Part shown: positions 24,012-31,417 of the stretch, piece after piece | Layout: every line of letters starts with the position of its first letter | How positions within the stretch are numbered: the stretch's first letter is position 1 | Assembly (NCBI GenBank): GCA_047971245.1 | Contig: JBKDZN010000306.1 | Coordinates: forward strand, 1 to 42,194 | DNA length: 42,194 nt | Source: CADEDH01 sp047971245 | GTDB taxonomy: Bacteria > Actinomycetota > Acidimicrobiia > Acidimicrobiales > SZUA-35 | Reading direction: 5' to 3' | The notes under the pieces: model-generated | Told to the model about the DNA's origin: nothing | What the model saw: the letters and a program-made list of their open reading frames with translations, nothing else | Databases searched by the model: none | Translations under genes and position numbers: made by a program

Positions 24012-25202
24012 ATGTCTCTGCGCTACGGCCGCCAGATGGTCGCGACGCCCGGACCGTCGGTGATCCCCGATCGGGTGCTGACGGCCATGGCCACCCCGAT
24101 GCCCAACCTCTACGAGGGGGAGATCGTCGAGATCTCCCACTCCCTGGTCGCCGACCTGCCCGACCTGGTCCGGACCGCCGGGGAGCCCTTCATGGTCATC
24201 GGCAACGGTCACGCTGCCTGGCAGATGTCGATCGCCAACACCCTGACCAGGGGCGACCGGGTCCTCGTACTCGAATCGGGCCGGTTCGCCCTGTTCTGGG
24301 GCGACATGGCCCGCCAGGCCGGGATCGAGGTGGAGGTGCTGTCGGGCGACAATCGCGGACCGGTCGACCCGGACGCCCTCGAAGCCCGCCTGGCCGCCGA
24401 CACGGGCCACACGATCCGGGCCGTGCTCACCGTCCACACCGACACCGCCAGCTCGGTCCGCAACGACGTCCCCGCCCTGCGGGCGGCCATGGACGCCGCC
24501 GGCCACCCCGCCCTGCTGATGGTGGACGCCATCGCCTCCCTGGGCTGTGAGCGCTACGAGATGGACGCCTGGGGGGTCGACCTGACCGTCGGGGCCTGCC
24601 AGAAGGGTCTGATGGTACCGCCCGGCCTGGCCTTCGTGTGGGCGGGTCCCCGTGCGTTGGAGGCCCAGCGAGCCATGACGGTGGAGAGCGGCTACTTCGA
24701 CTGGTCGCTCCGTATGAACGTGGAGGCCCACTACCAGCTGTACTCCGGTACCCCGCCGATCTCGCACCTGTATGGGCTCCGGGCCGCCCTCGACCTGATC
24801 GCCGAGGAGGGCGGCCTCGACGCGGTGTGGGCCCGCCACCAGGTCCTGGCCGATGCCACCCGGGCCGCGGTGGAGGCGTGGACCGACCCCGGGGGGATCG
24901 AGTTCAACATCGTCGACCCGGTGTTCCGTTCGAACGCGGTGACCACCATCCTCTCCAACGGGATCGACGCCGTCCGCCTGGCCCAGATCTGCGACGACGG
25001 GGCCGGGCTGACCCTCGGGCTCGGTATCGGCGACTACAGCGGACGGTCGTTCCGGATCGGCCACATGGGTCACCTGAACCCCCCGATGCTGCTCGGCACC
25101 ATCGGCACCATCGAGGCGGCCCTCGGGGCGATACGGGCCCCCACGGGCCGCTCCGGGGTGGCCGCGGCCGCCGAGGTCGTGGCCACCGGCCTCCGCCCGT
25201 AG
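24012..25202 (+). CDS. Class V aminotransferase (serine/alanine-glyoxylate type)
   Basis: 396 residues, full length for alanine/serine-glyoxylate aminotransferases. The start (GRQMVATPGPSVIPDRVLTAM) is the family's usual N-terminus. Key segments are IGNGHAAWQMSIANTL (phosphate-binding region), VHTDTASSVRNDV, the PLP Asp in LLMVDAIASLGCERYEMD and the Schiff-base Lys in VGACQKGLMVPPGLAF. PLP-dependent transfer between serine or alanine and glyoxylate is the expected reaction. It diverges from the amine oxidase, so the two may work in linked amino-acid metabolism. The next gene begins 35 bp downstream with its own promoter signal. Confidence 0.92.
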   Translation: MSLRYGRQMVATPGPSVIPDRVLTAMATPMPNLYEGEIVEISHSLVADLPDLVRTAGEPFMVIGNGHAAWQMSIANTLTRGDRVLVLESGRFALFWGDMARQAGIEVEVLSGDNRGPVDPDALEARLAADTGHTIRAVLTVHTDTASSVRNDVPALRAAMDAAGHPALLMVDAIASLGCERYEMDAWGVDLTVGACQKGLMVPPGLAFVWAGPRALEAQRAMTVESGYFDWSLRMNVEAHYQLYSGTPPISHLYGLRAALDLIAEEGGLDAVWARHQVLADATRAAVEAWTDPGGIEFNIVDPVFRSNAVTTILSNGIDAVRLAQICDDGAGLTLGLGIGDYSGRSFRIGHMGHLNPPMLLGTIGTIEAALGAIRAPTGRSGVAAAAEVVATGLRP

Positions 25203-25224
25203 GGTGCCGGCGGCATCGGCTCAC

Positions 25225-25230
25225 TAGGCT
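25225..25230 (+). promoter_or_regulatory. -10 element, leaderless type, for the alpha/beta hydrolase
   Basis: TAGGCT ends 7 bases before the ATG at 25238. Confidence 0.5.
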
Positions 25231-25237
25231 CGACGCC

Positions 25238-26116
25238 ATGTCGAGAGCGAGCAATGGCCAGACCGAGATCGAGTACGACACCTTCGGCGCGCCCACCGAT
25301 CCCGCCGTCCTGCTGATCATGGGCTACACGGCCCAGATGACCGCCTGGGACGAGCGCTTCTGCGGGAAGATCGCCGATCGGGGCTACTTCGTGATCCGGT
25401 TCGACAATCGCGACGTCGGCCTCAGCTCGAAGACCGAGGGCACCGCGCCCAGCCTCCTGTCCCTGGTGGTCGCCGTGCAGTCGGGCGAGCCGTTGCCCGA
25501 CGTTCCCTACACCCTCTCCGACATGGCCGACGACGGGCTCGCCGTGCTCGACGATCTGGGCATCGAGCGGGCGCATGTGGTGGGGGCGTCGATGGGTGGC
25601 ATGATCGCCCAGCAGCTCGCCATCGACCATCCGGAACGGGTGATCTCCCTCACCTCGATCATGTCGACCACCGGCAACCCGGAGGTGGGGCAGGCCTCGG
25701 ACGAGGCGATGATGGCCCTGGTCAGCCCCATGCCCACCGAACGGGACGACATCATCGAGCGCAGTGTGGAGGTGGCCAAGCTGCTCACCGGTGCCTACTT
25801 CGACGAGGAACGGGCCCGGAGCCGGGCGGCCGCCGCCTACGACCGTTCCTTCCACCCCACCGGCGCCGGCTTCCAGATGGCCGCCATCGCCGCCTCGGGC
25901 GACCGCACCGAACCGCTCGCCGGGCTGTCGGTGCCCACCCTGGTCGTGCACGGCGACGCCGACCCACTGGTCAACCCGTCCGGGGGCGAGGCCACGGCGG
26001 CCGCCGTGCCCGGGGCCACCCTCCTCCTGGTGCCCGAGATGGGCCACGACCTGCCTCCGGCCCGGTGGGACGAGATCGTCGAGGCGATCACCGACCTGGC
26101 CGCATCGGCCGCCTGA
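25238..26116 (+). CDS. Alpha/beta-fold hydrolase
   Basis: 292 residues. The oxyanion region is LLIMGYTAQMTAWDERF, the nucleophile elbow is VVGASMGGMIAQQLA (Ser in GASMG), the acid is in VVHGDADPLVNP and the catalytic His in PEMGHDLPP. FDNRDVGLSSK after strand 4 is typical of the haloperoxidase/epoxide-hydrolase-like branch close to aclacinomycin methylesterase RdmC. The enzyme should be cytoplasmic. An earlier upstream ATG in the same frame exists but lies inside the aminotransferase gene; I chose 25238 because of the leaderless-type TAGGCT. Substrate unknown. Confidence 0.9.
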   Translation: MSRASNGQTEIEYDTFGAPTDPAVLLIMGYTAQMTAWDERFCGKIADRGYFVIRFDNRDVGLSSKTEGTAPSLLSLVVAVQSGEPLPDVPYTLSDMADDGLAVLDDLGIERAHVVGASMGGMIAQQLAIDHPERVISLTSIMSTTGNPEVGQASDEAMMALVSPMPTERDDIIERSVEVAKLLTGAYFDEERARSRAAAAYDRSFHPTGAGFQMAAIAASGDRTEPLAGLSVPTLVVHGDADPLVNPSGGEATAAAVPGATLLLVPEMGHDLPPARWDEIVEAITDLAASAA

Positions 26117-26118
26117 CC

Positions 26119-26154
26119 GTGAGCAAGAACACTGTGGTGAGCAAGAACATGGTG
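26119..26154 (+). repeat. 18-bp tandem repeat, two copies
   Basis: GTGAGCAAGAACACTGTG (26119-26136) is followed by GTGAGCAAGAACATGGTG (26137-26154), differing at two bases. It fills the gap between the alpha/beta hydrolase and the PIG-L gene and ends just before the GAGGAGG ribosome binding site. Confidence 0.9.
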
Positions 26155-26169
26155 AGGAGGGCACCGTGA
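26119..26169 (+). CDS. Possible 16-codon leader ORF ahead of the PIG-L gene
   Basis: GTG at 26119 opens a frame of 16 codons (VSKNTVVSKNMVRRAP) whose TGA overlaps the GTG start of the PIG-L deacetylase as GTGA. It begins 2 bases after the hydrolase stop. The peptide is made of two 18-bp repeats. Translation is not proven; the overlap and position between two tightly spaced genes are the only support. Confidence 0.3.
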   Translation: MSKNTVVSKNMVRRAP

Positions 26170-26885
26170 CCGGACCCGAACTGATCGCCGTACCGGAGGA
26201 CTGGGACCGGGCTCTGGCCGTGGTGGCCCACCCGGACGACATGGAGTACGGGGCCGCCGGCGCGGTGGCCCGCTGGGTGGAGCAGGGCAAGACCATCACG
26301 TACCTGCTGGTCACCGACGGTGAGGCCGGTATCGACGACGTCGACCCGGCGGAGGCGGGGCCGATCCGGCGGGACGAGCAGCGGGCCGGATGCGCCGAGG
26401 TGGGCGTCACGACCGTCGAGTTCCTGGGCCTCCCGGACGGCCTGCTCGTCGAGGGGCTCGAGCTGCGGCGGCTCCTGGCCGAGCAGATCCGCATCCACCG
26501 CCCCGACGTGCTCCTCTCGATCAACTTCCGTGACAGCTGGGGCGGACCGAGCTGGAACCATGTCGACCACCGGGTCGTCGGCCGCAGCCTGCTCGACGCA
26601 GCACGCGACGCCGCCAACCGCTGGGTGTTCACCGACCTCGAGGTCGAACCGTGGACCGGCATCCGCATGGCCCTGTTCAGCGGTTCACCCGAGTCCGGGC
26701 ATGCCGTTGACGTCACCGACCATCTCGAGGCCGGGATCGCCTCCCTCCAACGCCACGCCCTCTACCTCTCGCACCTGGGCGGGGCGATGGCCGACGCCGA
26801 CCGCTTCCTCCGGAGCGCGGCCGAGACCACCGGCCCCCGCCTCGGGGTGCCCCTGGCCACCCCGTTCGAACTGGTCAACCTGTAG
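26166..26885 (+). CDS. PIG-L / LmbE family deacetylase
   Basis: 239 residues from the GTG at 26166, preceded by a strong GAGGAGG ribosome binding site (26154-26160). The zinc-binding motif AHPDDMEYGAAGA lies near residues 19-31 and the third ligand in SWNHVDHRVVGRS. Members remove N-acetyl groups from GlcNAc-like substrates, including the mycothiol pathway enzyme MshB and mycothiol S-conjugate amidase. The length is shorter than MshB (about 300), so I do not assign it to mycothiol. It should be cytoplasmic. Confidence 0.9.
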   Translation: MTGPELIAVPEDWDRALAVVAHPDDMEYGAAGAVARWVEQGKTITYLLVTDGEAGIDDVDPAEAGPIRRDEQRAGCAEVGVTTVEFLGLPDGLLVEGLELRRLLAEQIRIHRPDVLLSINFRDSWGGPSWNHVDHRVVGRSLLDAARDAANRWVFTDLEVEPWTGIRMALFSGSPESGHAVDVTDHLEAGIASLQRHALYLSHLGGAMADADRFLRSAAETTGPRLGVPLATPFELVNL

Positions 26886-26900
26886 GACTGGAGCGGGCAA

Positions 26901-26966
26901 TACCTGATGAGGCCTCGGCCCAAGAACGGGTACTACCTGATGAGGCCTCGGCCGAAGAACGGGTAA
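26901..26966 (+). repeat. 33-bp tandem duplication between PIG-L and LLM genes
   Basis: Two copies of a 33-bp unit lie end to end (26901-26933 and 26934-26966), differing at two bases. Each unit contains CTGATGAGGCC followed by TCGGCC and AAGAACGGGTA. In one frame the unit is 11 codons long (YLMRPRPKNGY). The copy ends (GGGTAC / TACC) are complementary. There are only two copies and no spacers, so this is not a CRISPR array. Confidence 0.92.
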
Positions 26967-26982
26967 TACTGACCACGGCGGC

Positions 26983-26988
26983 TACCGT
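26983..26988 (+). promoter_or_regulatory. -10 element, leaderless type, for the LLM oxidoreductase
   Basis: TACCGT ends 6 bases before the ATG at 26995. Confidence 0.5.
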
Positions 26989-26994
26989 GCGGTC

Positions 26995-27963
26995 ATGGCA
27001 CCCGCACTCGGCGTCTGCTTCCATCGGTTCCAATCAGCCGGCGACATCGTCGCCCAGGCCCGGGCGGCGGAAGCGTCCGGCTTCGACGAGCTGTGGGTGG
27101 TGGAGGACTGCTTCTTCACCGCCGGGCCCCCGCTGGCCGCCGCGGCCCTGGCCGCCACCGACCGGATCCGGGTGGGAATCGGGATCATCCCGTCCCGCAC
27201 CCGCCACCCCGCCCTCATCGCCATGGAGTTCGCCACCCTGGCCCAGCTCGCCCCGGGCCGGTTCCTGGGCGGGATCGGGCACGGTGTCCCCCATTGGATG
27301 CGCCAGCTCGAGGTGCAGCCGGCGTCGCCGCTCACCGCTCTGCGGGAGACCCTGACGGCGGTCCGGCAGCTACTGGCCGGTGAGACGGTCACCACGCACG
27401 GCCGGTACGTGAACCTCACCGAGGTCCGCCTCGACCTGGAACTGGACCAGGCCCCACCGGTGTCGGCAGGCGTCCAGCAGGCCAGGTCGCTCGAACTGTC
27501 CGGCCGCTACGCCGACGGCACCATCCTGGCCGAGTTGTGCAACCCCGCCTACCTGGCCTGGGCCCGGGGCCATATCGCGGCCAGCGGGGCCGGCGGCTCC
27601 CACCGGACCACAGTGTTCTGCTCGGCCTCGGTCAAGCTCGACGGCGCCGCCGCCCGTGAGGCGATGGTGCCGTTCGTGGCCGGGGTGTTCGAACGGCCAC
27701 CGCTGGCGGTCCAGATGCTCGACTTCTATCCCGAGCTCCAGGAACGGGCCGCAACGGCGGGCTGGATCGACGCGGTGACCCGGATGCCCCCGGAATGGTG
27801 GCGACAGCTCGGTCCGATCGGCACCCCGGACGACGCGGCCGGATACCTCCGCTCGATGCGCGCCGCCCACGCCGATTCCCTCGTCATCTTCCCCGATCCG
27901 ACCGACCCGATCGCCGATCTCCGCCGGTTCGCCATCAATGTCGGCCCCCTGCTGGCCGACTGA
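26995..27963 (+). CDS. LLM-class F420-dependent oxidoreductase
   Basis: 322 residues. The luciferase-like TIM barrel is recognised from ARAAEASGFDELWVVEDCFFTAGPPLAAAALAATDRIRVGIGIIPSRTRHPALIAMEFATLAQLAPGRF split over strands 2-4, then GGIGHG, and LSGRYADGTILAE near residue 165. This family uses F420H2 or FMN for hydride transfer, and the actinobacterial setting with an F420:NADP oxidoreductase gene 71 bp downstream favours F420. It resembles the 5,10-methylene-tetrahydromethanopterin-reductase-like branch. The substrate cannot be predicted. Confidence 0.88.
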   Translation: MAPALGVCFHRFQSAGDIVAQARAAEASGFDELWVVEDCFFTAGPPLAAAALAATDRIRVGIGIIPSRTRHPALIAMEFATLAQLAPGRFLGGIGHGVPHWMRQLEVQPASPLTALRETLTAVRQLLAGETVTTHGRYVNLTEVRLDLELDQAPPVSAGVQQARSLELSGRYADGTILAELCNPAYLAWARGHIAASGAGGSHRTTVFCSASVKLDGAAAREAMVPFVAGVFERPPLAVQMLDFYPELQERAATAGWIDAVTRMPPEWWRQLGPIGTPDDAAGYLRSMRAAHADSLVIFPDPTDPIADLRRFAINVGPLLAD

Positions 27964-28034
27964 TCCGGCCCGGCCCACCCCGGATGGCGGGGCGAATCGA
28001 GAACGGTGACCCGGCTGTGCCAGACTTGGCGCCG

Positions 28035-28793
28035 ATGCGCATCGGAATCCTCGGAGGCACCGGCCCCGCCGGCAGCAGTCTCGCCGCCCGCCTGGCCAGT
28101 GTCGGCTACGACGTCACCGTCGGCTCCCGGTCGAAGTACCGGTCGATGGAGGCCGTCGACCAGCTGATCGACGACCACGAAGACCTGGCCCACCGGCTCC
28201 ACCCCGGCGACAACGACGCGGCCGCCTCGTGCGACCTGGTCGTCATCGCCACCCCGTGGGACTCGGCGGCCACCACGGCCCAGGCCAACCAGGACGCCTT
28301 GGACGGCAAGGTGGTGGTCTCGATGGCCAACGCCCTGGTACGGGTGGGTCACGAGTTCCAACCCCTGGTCCCGCCGCGGGGATCGGTGGCCGCCCACGTC
28401 CAGGCCGCGGTGCCCCGGGCCCGGGTGGTGGCGGCGTTCCACCATCTCCCGGCCAAGGAGCTCGGCCACATCGGCAGCCCGATCGATTCCGATGTCTTGA
28501 TCTGTGGTGACGACCCGGACGCCGTGGCCCAGGTGAGCGATGTCGTGTCCCACATCCCCGGCTGCCGTCCCCTCGACGCCGGTGAGCTCTCGAACGCGAC
28601 CGCTATCGAGGCGTTCACCGCCGTGCTGCTCCAGTTGAACGTCCGCTACAAGACCCGGGTCGCCCCCAAGCTCACCGGCATCAAGGGCGATCCCCAGGCC
28701 GGCACGGCCGAGCGGGCCCCGGGCGGCGGGGCGGCCACCAACCACGACACCCCGAGCGACCGGCCGGCCGAAGCCTCCCCGGCGGGCGGCTGA
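28035..28793 (+). CDS. npdG: F420H2:NADP+ oxidoreductase (NADPH-dependent F420 reductase)
   Basis: 252 residues from the ATG at 28035; an in-frame GTG at 28017 is an alternative. The N-terminal NADP fold is MRIGILGGTGPAGSSLAARLASVGYDVTVGSRS, where GSR(S) binds the 2'-phosphate. Then come DLVVIATPWD, VVVSMANALVR, VVAAFHHLPAKELG and CRPLDAGELSNATAIEAFTAVLLQLN, all typical of Fno. The enzyme moves hydride between NADPH and F420, so it can supply F420H2 to the neighbouring LLM enzyme. The last 30 residues are a low-complexity tail. It converges on the methyltransferase with a hairpin between. Confidence 0.92.
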   Translation: MRIGILGGTGPAGSSLAARLASVGYDVTVGSRSKYRSMEAVDQLIDDHEDLAHRLHPGDNDAAASCDLVVIATPWDSAATTAQANQDALDGKVVVSMANALVRVGHEFQPLVPPRGSVAAHVQAAVPRARVVAAFHHLPAKELGHIGSPIDSDVLICGDDPDAVAQVSDVVSHIPGCRPLDAGELSNATAIEAFTAVLLQLNVRYKTRVAPKLTGIKGDPQAGTAERAPGGGAATNHDTPSDRPAEASPAGG

Positions 28794-28803
28794 GGGCCAC
28801 CGC

Positions 28804-28821
28804 GCCGGGTTCGGGCCCGGC
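28804..28821. terminator. Hairpin between convergent genes (bidirectional terminator candidate)
   Basis: GCCGGG, loop TTCGGG, CCCGGC: a perfect 6-bp GC stem in the 31-bp gap between the npdG stop and the methyltransferase stop. There is no T run, as is common in high-GC actinobacteria. Confidence 0.45.
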
Positions 28822-28824
28822 CGC

Positions 28825-29967
28825 TCAGCCCGCGGGGCGGGTGGCCAGGATGTAGTGGTTGCCGCGGTCGTTGCGGATGTTGGTCGGGGTGACATTCTCG
28901 AAACCCAGTCCGGCCAGCCGCTCCACCGCCAGTTCCTCGCCCCAGGCCGCCCCCAACCCCTCACCCCCGTAGGCGAGTGACACCGTCATGCAGTGCATGG
29001 TCGACACGGTGTAGAGCAGCGGGGCCATGGGCAGGTCGTGGTTGTTGTGGACATGGCTCGACGCCTTGGGCTCGACGCACAGGTACGTGCCTCCGGGTTT
29101 GAGGGCCTCGAACACCCCGTTCAGCAACCCGTCGGGATGAGCCTGATCGTGCACCGCGTCGAAGGTGGTGACCACGTCGAACCGTTCGTGCTCGTCGAGG
29201 GCGGCCGCGTCACGCTCCACGAAGGTGACATTGTCGAGCCCGGCCGCGGCGGCGGCCTCCCGTCCCCGCTCCAGGGCCGCGGTGGCGATGTCGAAGCCGA
29301 CGAACCGGGAGTTGGGGAACGCCCCGGCCAGGATGATGAGCGCCCGCCCGCTGCCACACCCGACGTCGGCCACGTCGATCCCGGCTTCGAGCCGCGCCTC
29401 GGCCCCGGGCAGCAGGGGGACGATCTCGCTGAGCAGCACCGCGTCGTAGCGTTGGCCCGACGATTCGGCCATCACCGCGTGGAAGCCGGGGTAGCGGTCA
29501 TAGGGCACCCCGCCACCGGTCCGGAACGCCTCCACCACCTCGTCCTCGACCTGGCCCAGCAACGACACGTACTGGCAGAACGTGGTCAGGTTGAGAGGAC
29601 CGGCGGCCCGGGTCAGCAGGCCGGCGTGTTCGCGGGGCAGCCGGTAGGTGCCCGCCTCTGCGTCCAGCTCGACCACTCCCCCGGTGGCCATCGCCGCCAA
29701 CCATTCGCGGACGTAGCGCTCCTGCAACCCACCCGCGTCGGCGATCTCCTCCGAGGTGGCCCAGTCGAGCCCGGCCATGGTGTCGAACAGACCGGTCTTG
29801 TGGCCGACCGAGCACATCAGGGCGAGCGCGCCACCGTTCATGATCCCGGTGATCCGAGCCAGGAACGCGGCCGCCTTCTCCCGGTCGAACGAGGTTTCCG
29901 TCCTCGAGGCGGCGTCGTTGGTGGCGGTGTCGTTGGTGACGGGACGGGTGGTCGACGGCGTGTCCAT
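28825..29967 (-). CDS. Class I SAM methyltransferase with N-terminal winged helix
   Basis: 380 residues. Residues 30-110 form a helical/winged-helix dimerisation part (ALALMCSVGHKTGLFDTMAGLDWATSEEIADAGGLQERYVREWLAAMATGGVVEL in pieces), as in small-molecule O-methyltransferases and the mycobacterial Rv2258c group. The SAM-binding motif is VADVGCGSGRALI near residue 200, followed by FVGFDIA and FDVVTTFDAVHDQAHP. It is 9 bp downstream of an acyl-CoA dehydrogenase on the same strand, so the two are co-transcribed. The substrate is unknown; the pairing hints at modification of a lipid-like or CoA-linked compound, but this is inference. Confidence 0.88.
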   Translation of the reverse strand: MDTPSTTRPVTNDTATNDAASRTETSFDREKAAAFLARITGIMNGGALALMCSVGHKTGLFDTMAGLDWATSEEIADAGGLQERYVREWLAAMATGGVVELDAEAGTYRLPREHAGLLTRAAGPLNLTTFCQYVSLLGQVEDEVVEAFRTGGGVPYDRYPGFHAVMAESSGQRYDAVLLSEIVPLLPGAEARLEAGIDVADVGCGSGRALIILAGAFPNSRFVGFDIATAALERGREAAAAAGLDNVTFVERDAAALDEHERFDVVTTFDAVHDQAHPDGLLNGVFEALKPGGTYLCVEPKASSHVHNNHDLPMAPLLYTVSTMHCMTVSLAYGGEGLGAAWGEELAVERLAGLGFENVTPTNIRNDRGNHYILATRPAG

Positions 29968-29976
29968 GCGATGCTC

Positions 29977-31230
29977 CTAGCGTTGGGTTCCGACCGCGAG
30001 ATCCTTGAACGGGCTGGTGGTGTCGATCCCCGGCTCCTTGGGCAGGCCGAGGACCCGCTCACCCATGATGTTGCGGAGCACCTGATCGGAGCCGCCGGCG
30101 ATCGCCATGGCCGGCACGCCCAGCACATAGCCCGCCCACGAGAAGGTTCCCCACTCGCCGGTGTCGGCCACCAGCCGGGGACCGAGTACGTGGCCGACCA
30201 GATCCGAGGTGCGACGCTGGTTCTCGGTCAGGGCGAGCTTGGCTCCCGACATCTCCGGGCCCGGCAACTGGCCGGCCTTCATTCGGGCCAGGGCCCGCTG
30301 GTTGGAGTAGCGCAGCACCTGACCCCGGATGTAGATGTCCATCAGCATCTGGCGGGTGACCGGGTCGTCGGCCAGGCCGAAGTGCCGAACCATCTCGGTG
30401 AGGCGGGTGAAGCCCCCGCCGGCGGCCGCGCCCCCGCCGATGGAGGCCCGCTCGTTCATGAGCGTGGTGAGCGCCACCCGCCAGCCGTCGTTGGCGTCGC
30501 CCAGGCGGTTGGTGTCGGGCACCCGCACGTCGGTGAAGAACACCTCGTTGAAGTTGGCGCCCCCGGTCATCTGGCGCAGCGGCACCACTTCCACCCCGGG
30601 AGCCTTCATGTCGACCACGAAACCGGTCAGGCCTCGATGCTTGGGGAGGTCGGGATCGGTGCGGCAGATCACCTCCCCAATGTCGGAGTAGTGGGCCCCG
30701 GAGGTCCACACCTTCTGACCGTTGAGGACCCACTCGTCACCGTCGCGCTCGGCCCGCATCTGCAGGCTGGCCAGGTCGGAACCGGCCCCCGGCTCGGAGA
30801 ACAGCTGGCACCCCACCAGGTCGCCCCGGTACATCTTGGGCAGGAGGTCGGCGGCCACCTCGGGGCGGGCGTGATCCAGGATGGTGGGTGCGACCATGCC
30901 CAGACCGATCCCGAAGAACCGCTGCTCGGGAATGTCGTAGCGGGCCTCCAGCTCGTTGTAGGCGCGTTCGAAGGTGCGGGGCAGGCCCCGTCCGCCCAGA
31001 TCGGTGGGGCCGGTGATCCAGCCGAACCCGGCGTCGTACTTCCGGGCCCGCCAACCCTGGGCCTCGGTGAGTTCCTCGGACTCCTTCGACCGGTCGACCT
31101 CCTCGAACAGGGACGGGTCGTCGGGGCCCTCCCCCCACACGAAGGCCTTGGTCTCCGCCTTCAGCGAGGCGTTGGCCTCGAGGAACTCCTCGGCCTCGGC
31201 GGTGAACTGGTCGATGGTCATGTCGGGCAT
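29977..31230 (-). CDS. Acyl-CoA dehydrogenase
   Basis: 417 residues. An N-terminal helical domain precedes the beta domain with CQLFSEPGAGSDLASLQ and WVLNGQKVWTSGAHYSDIGEVICRT, the FAD- and acyl-binding signatures. The C-terminal four-helix domain (NERASIGGG.., SGAKLALTENQRRTSDLVGHVLG) ends with SDQVLRNIMGERVLGLPKEP. It should oxidise an acyl-CoA at the alpha-beta position with electron transfer flavoprotein as acceptor. The start has a GGGGGGAT ribosome binding site. Actinobacterial FadE paralogs of this type often act on steroid or branched acyl chains; the substrate is not readable here. Confidence 0.92.
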   Translation of the reverse strand: MPDMTIDQFTAEAEEFLEANASLKAETKAFVWGEGPDDPSLFEEVDRSKESEELTEAQGWRARKYDAGFGWITGPTDLGGRGLPRTFERAYNELEARYDIPEQRFFGIGLGMVAPTILDHARPEVAADLLPKMYRGDLVGCQLFSEPGAGSDLASLQMRAERDGDEWVLNGQKVWTSGAHYSDIGEVICRTDPDLPKHRGLTGFVVDMKAPGVEVVPLRQMTGGANFNEVFFTDVRVPDTNRLGDANDGWRVALTTLMNERASIGGGAAAGGGFTRLTEMVRHFGLADDPVTRQMLMDIYIRGQVLRYSNQRALARMKAGQLPGPEMSGAKLALTENQRRTSDLVGHVLGPRLVADTGEWGTFSWAGYVLGVPAMAIAGGSDQVLRNIMGERVLGLPKEPGIDTTSPFKDLAVGTQR

Positions 31231-31376
31231 GGCGGTATCCCCCCGATACGTCAGCAGATGATGCGGTTTCGGCCTGATGGTGCAGGTCCTGGACCGGCTG
31301 GTCGCCCCACCGACGCCGACGGGTACCCGACGGCGGTGAAGCCGGATCCGGCCGGCTCGGTCCCCGGCGCCTCACC

Positions 31377-31408
31377 GTAGTTGGGCCGGGCCCACCGGCC
31401 CCAACTAC
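31377..31408 (-). terminator. Strong hairpin terminator after the GT4 gene
   Basis: Arms 31377-31389 and 31395-31408 (GTAGTTGGGCCGG and CCGGCCCCAACTAC) pair over 13 bp with a single bulged base and a 5-base loop. It lies 9 bases after the GT4 stop on the minus strand. There is no U-tract. Confidence 0.65.
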
Positions 31409-31417
31409 CGCCGGGAA

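Noticed and set aside
26901..26966. CRISPR array.
   Set aside because: Two units directly abut each other with no spacers, and no cas genes are present.
28993..31380. Long plus-strand open frame opposite the methyltransferase and acyl-CoA dehydrogenase.
   Set aside because: It spans two well-supported opposite-strand genes and encodes a compositionally biased sequence; an artefact of GC-rich codon use.
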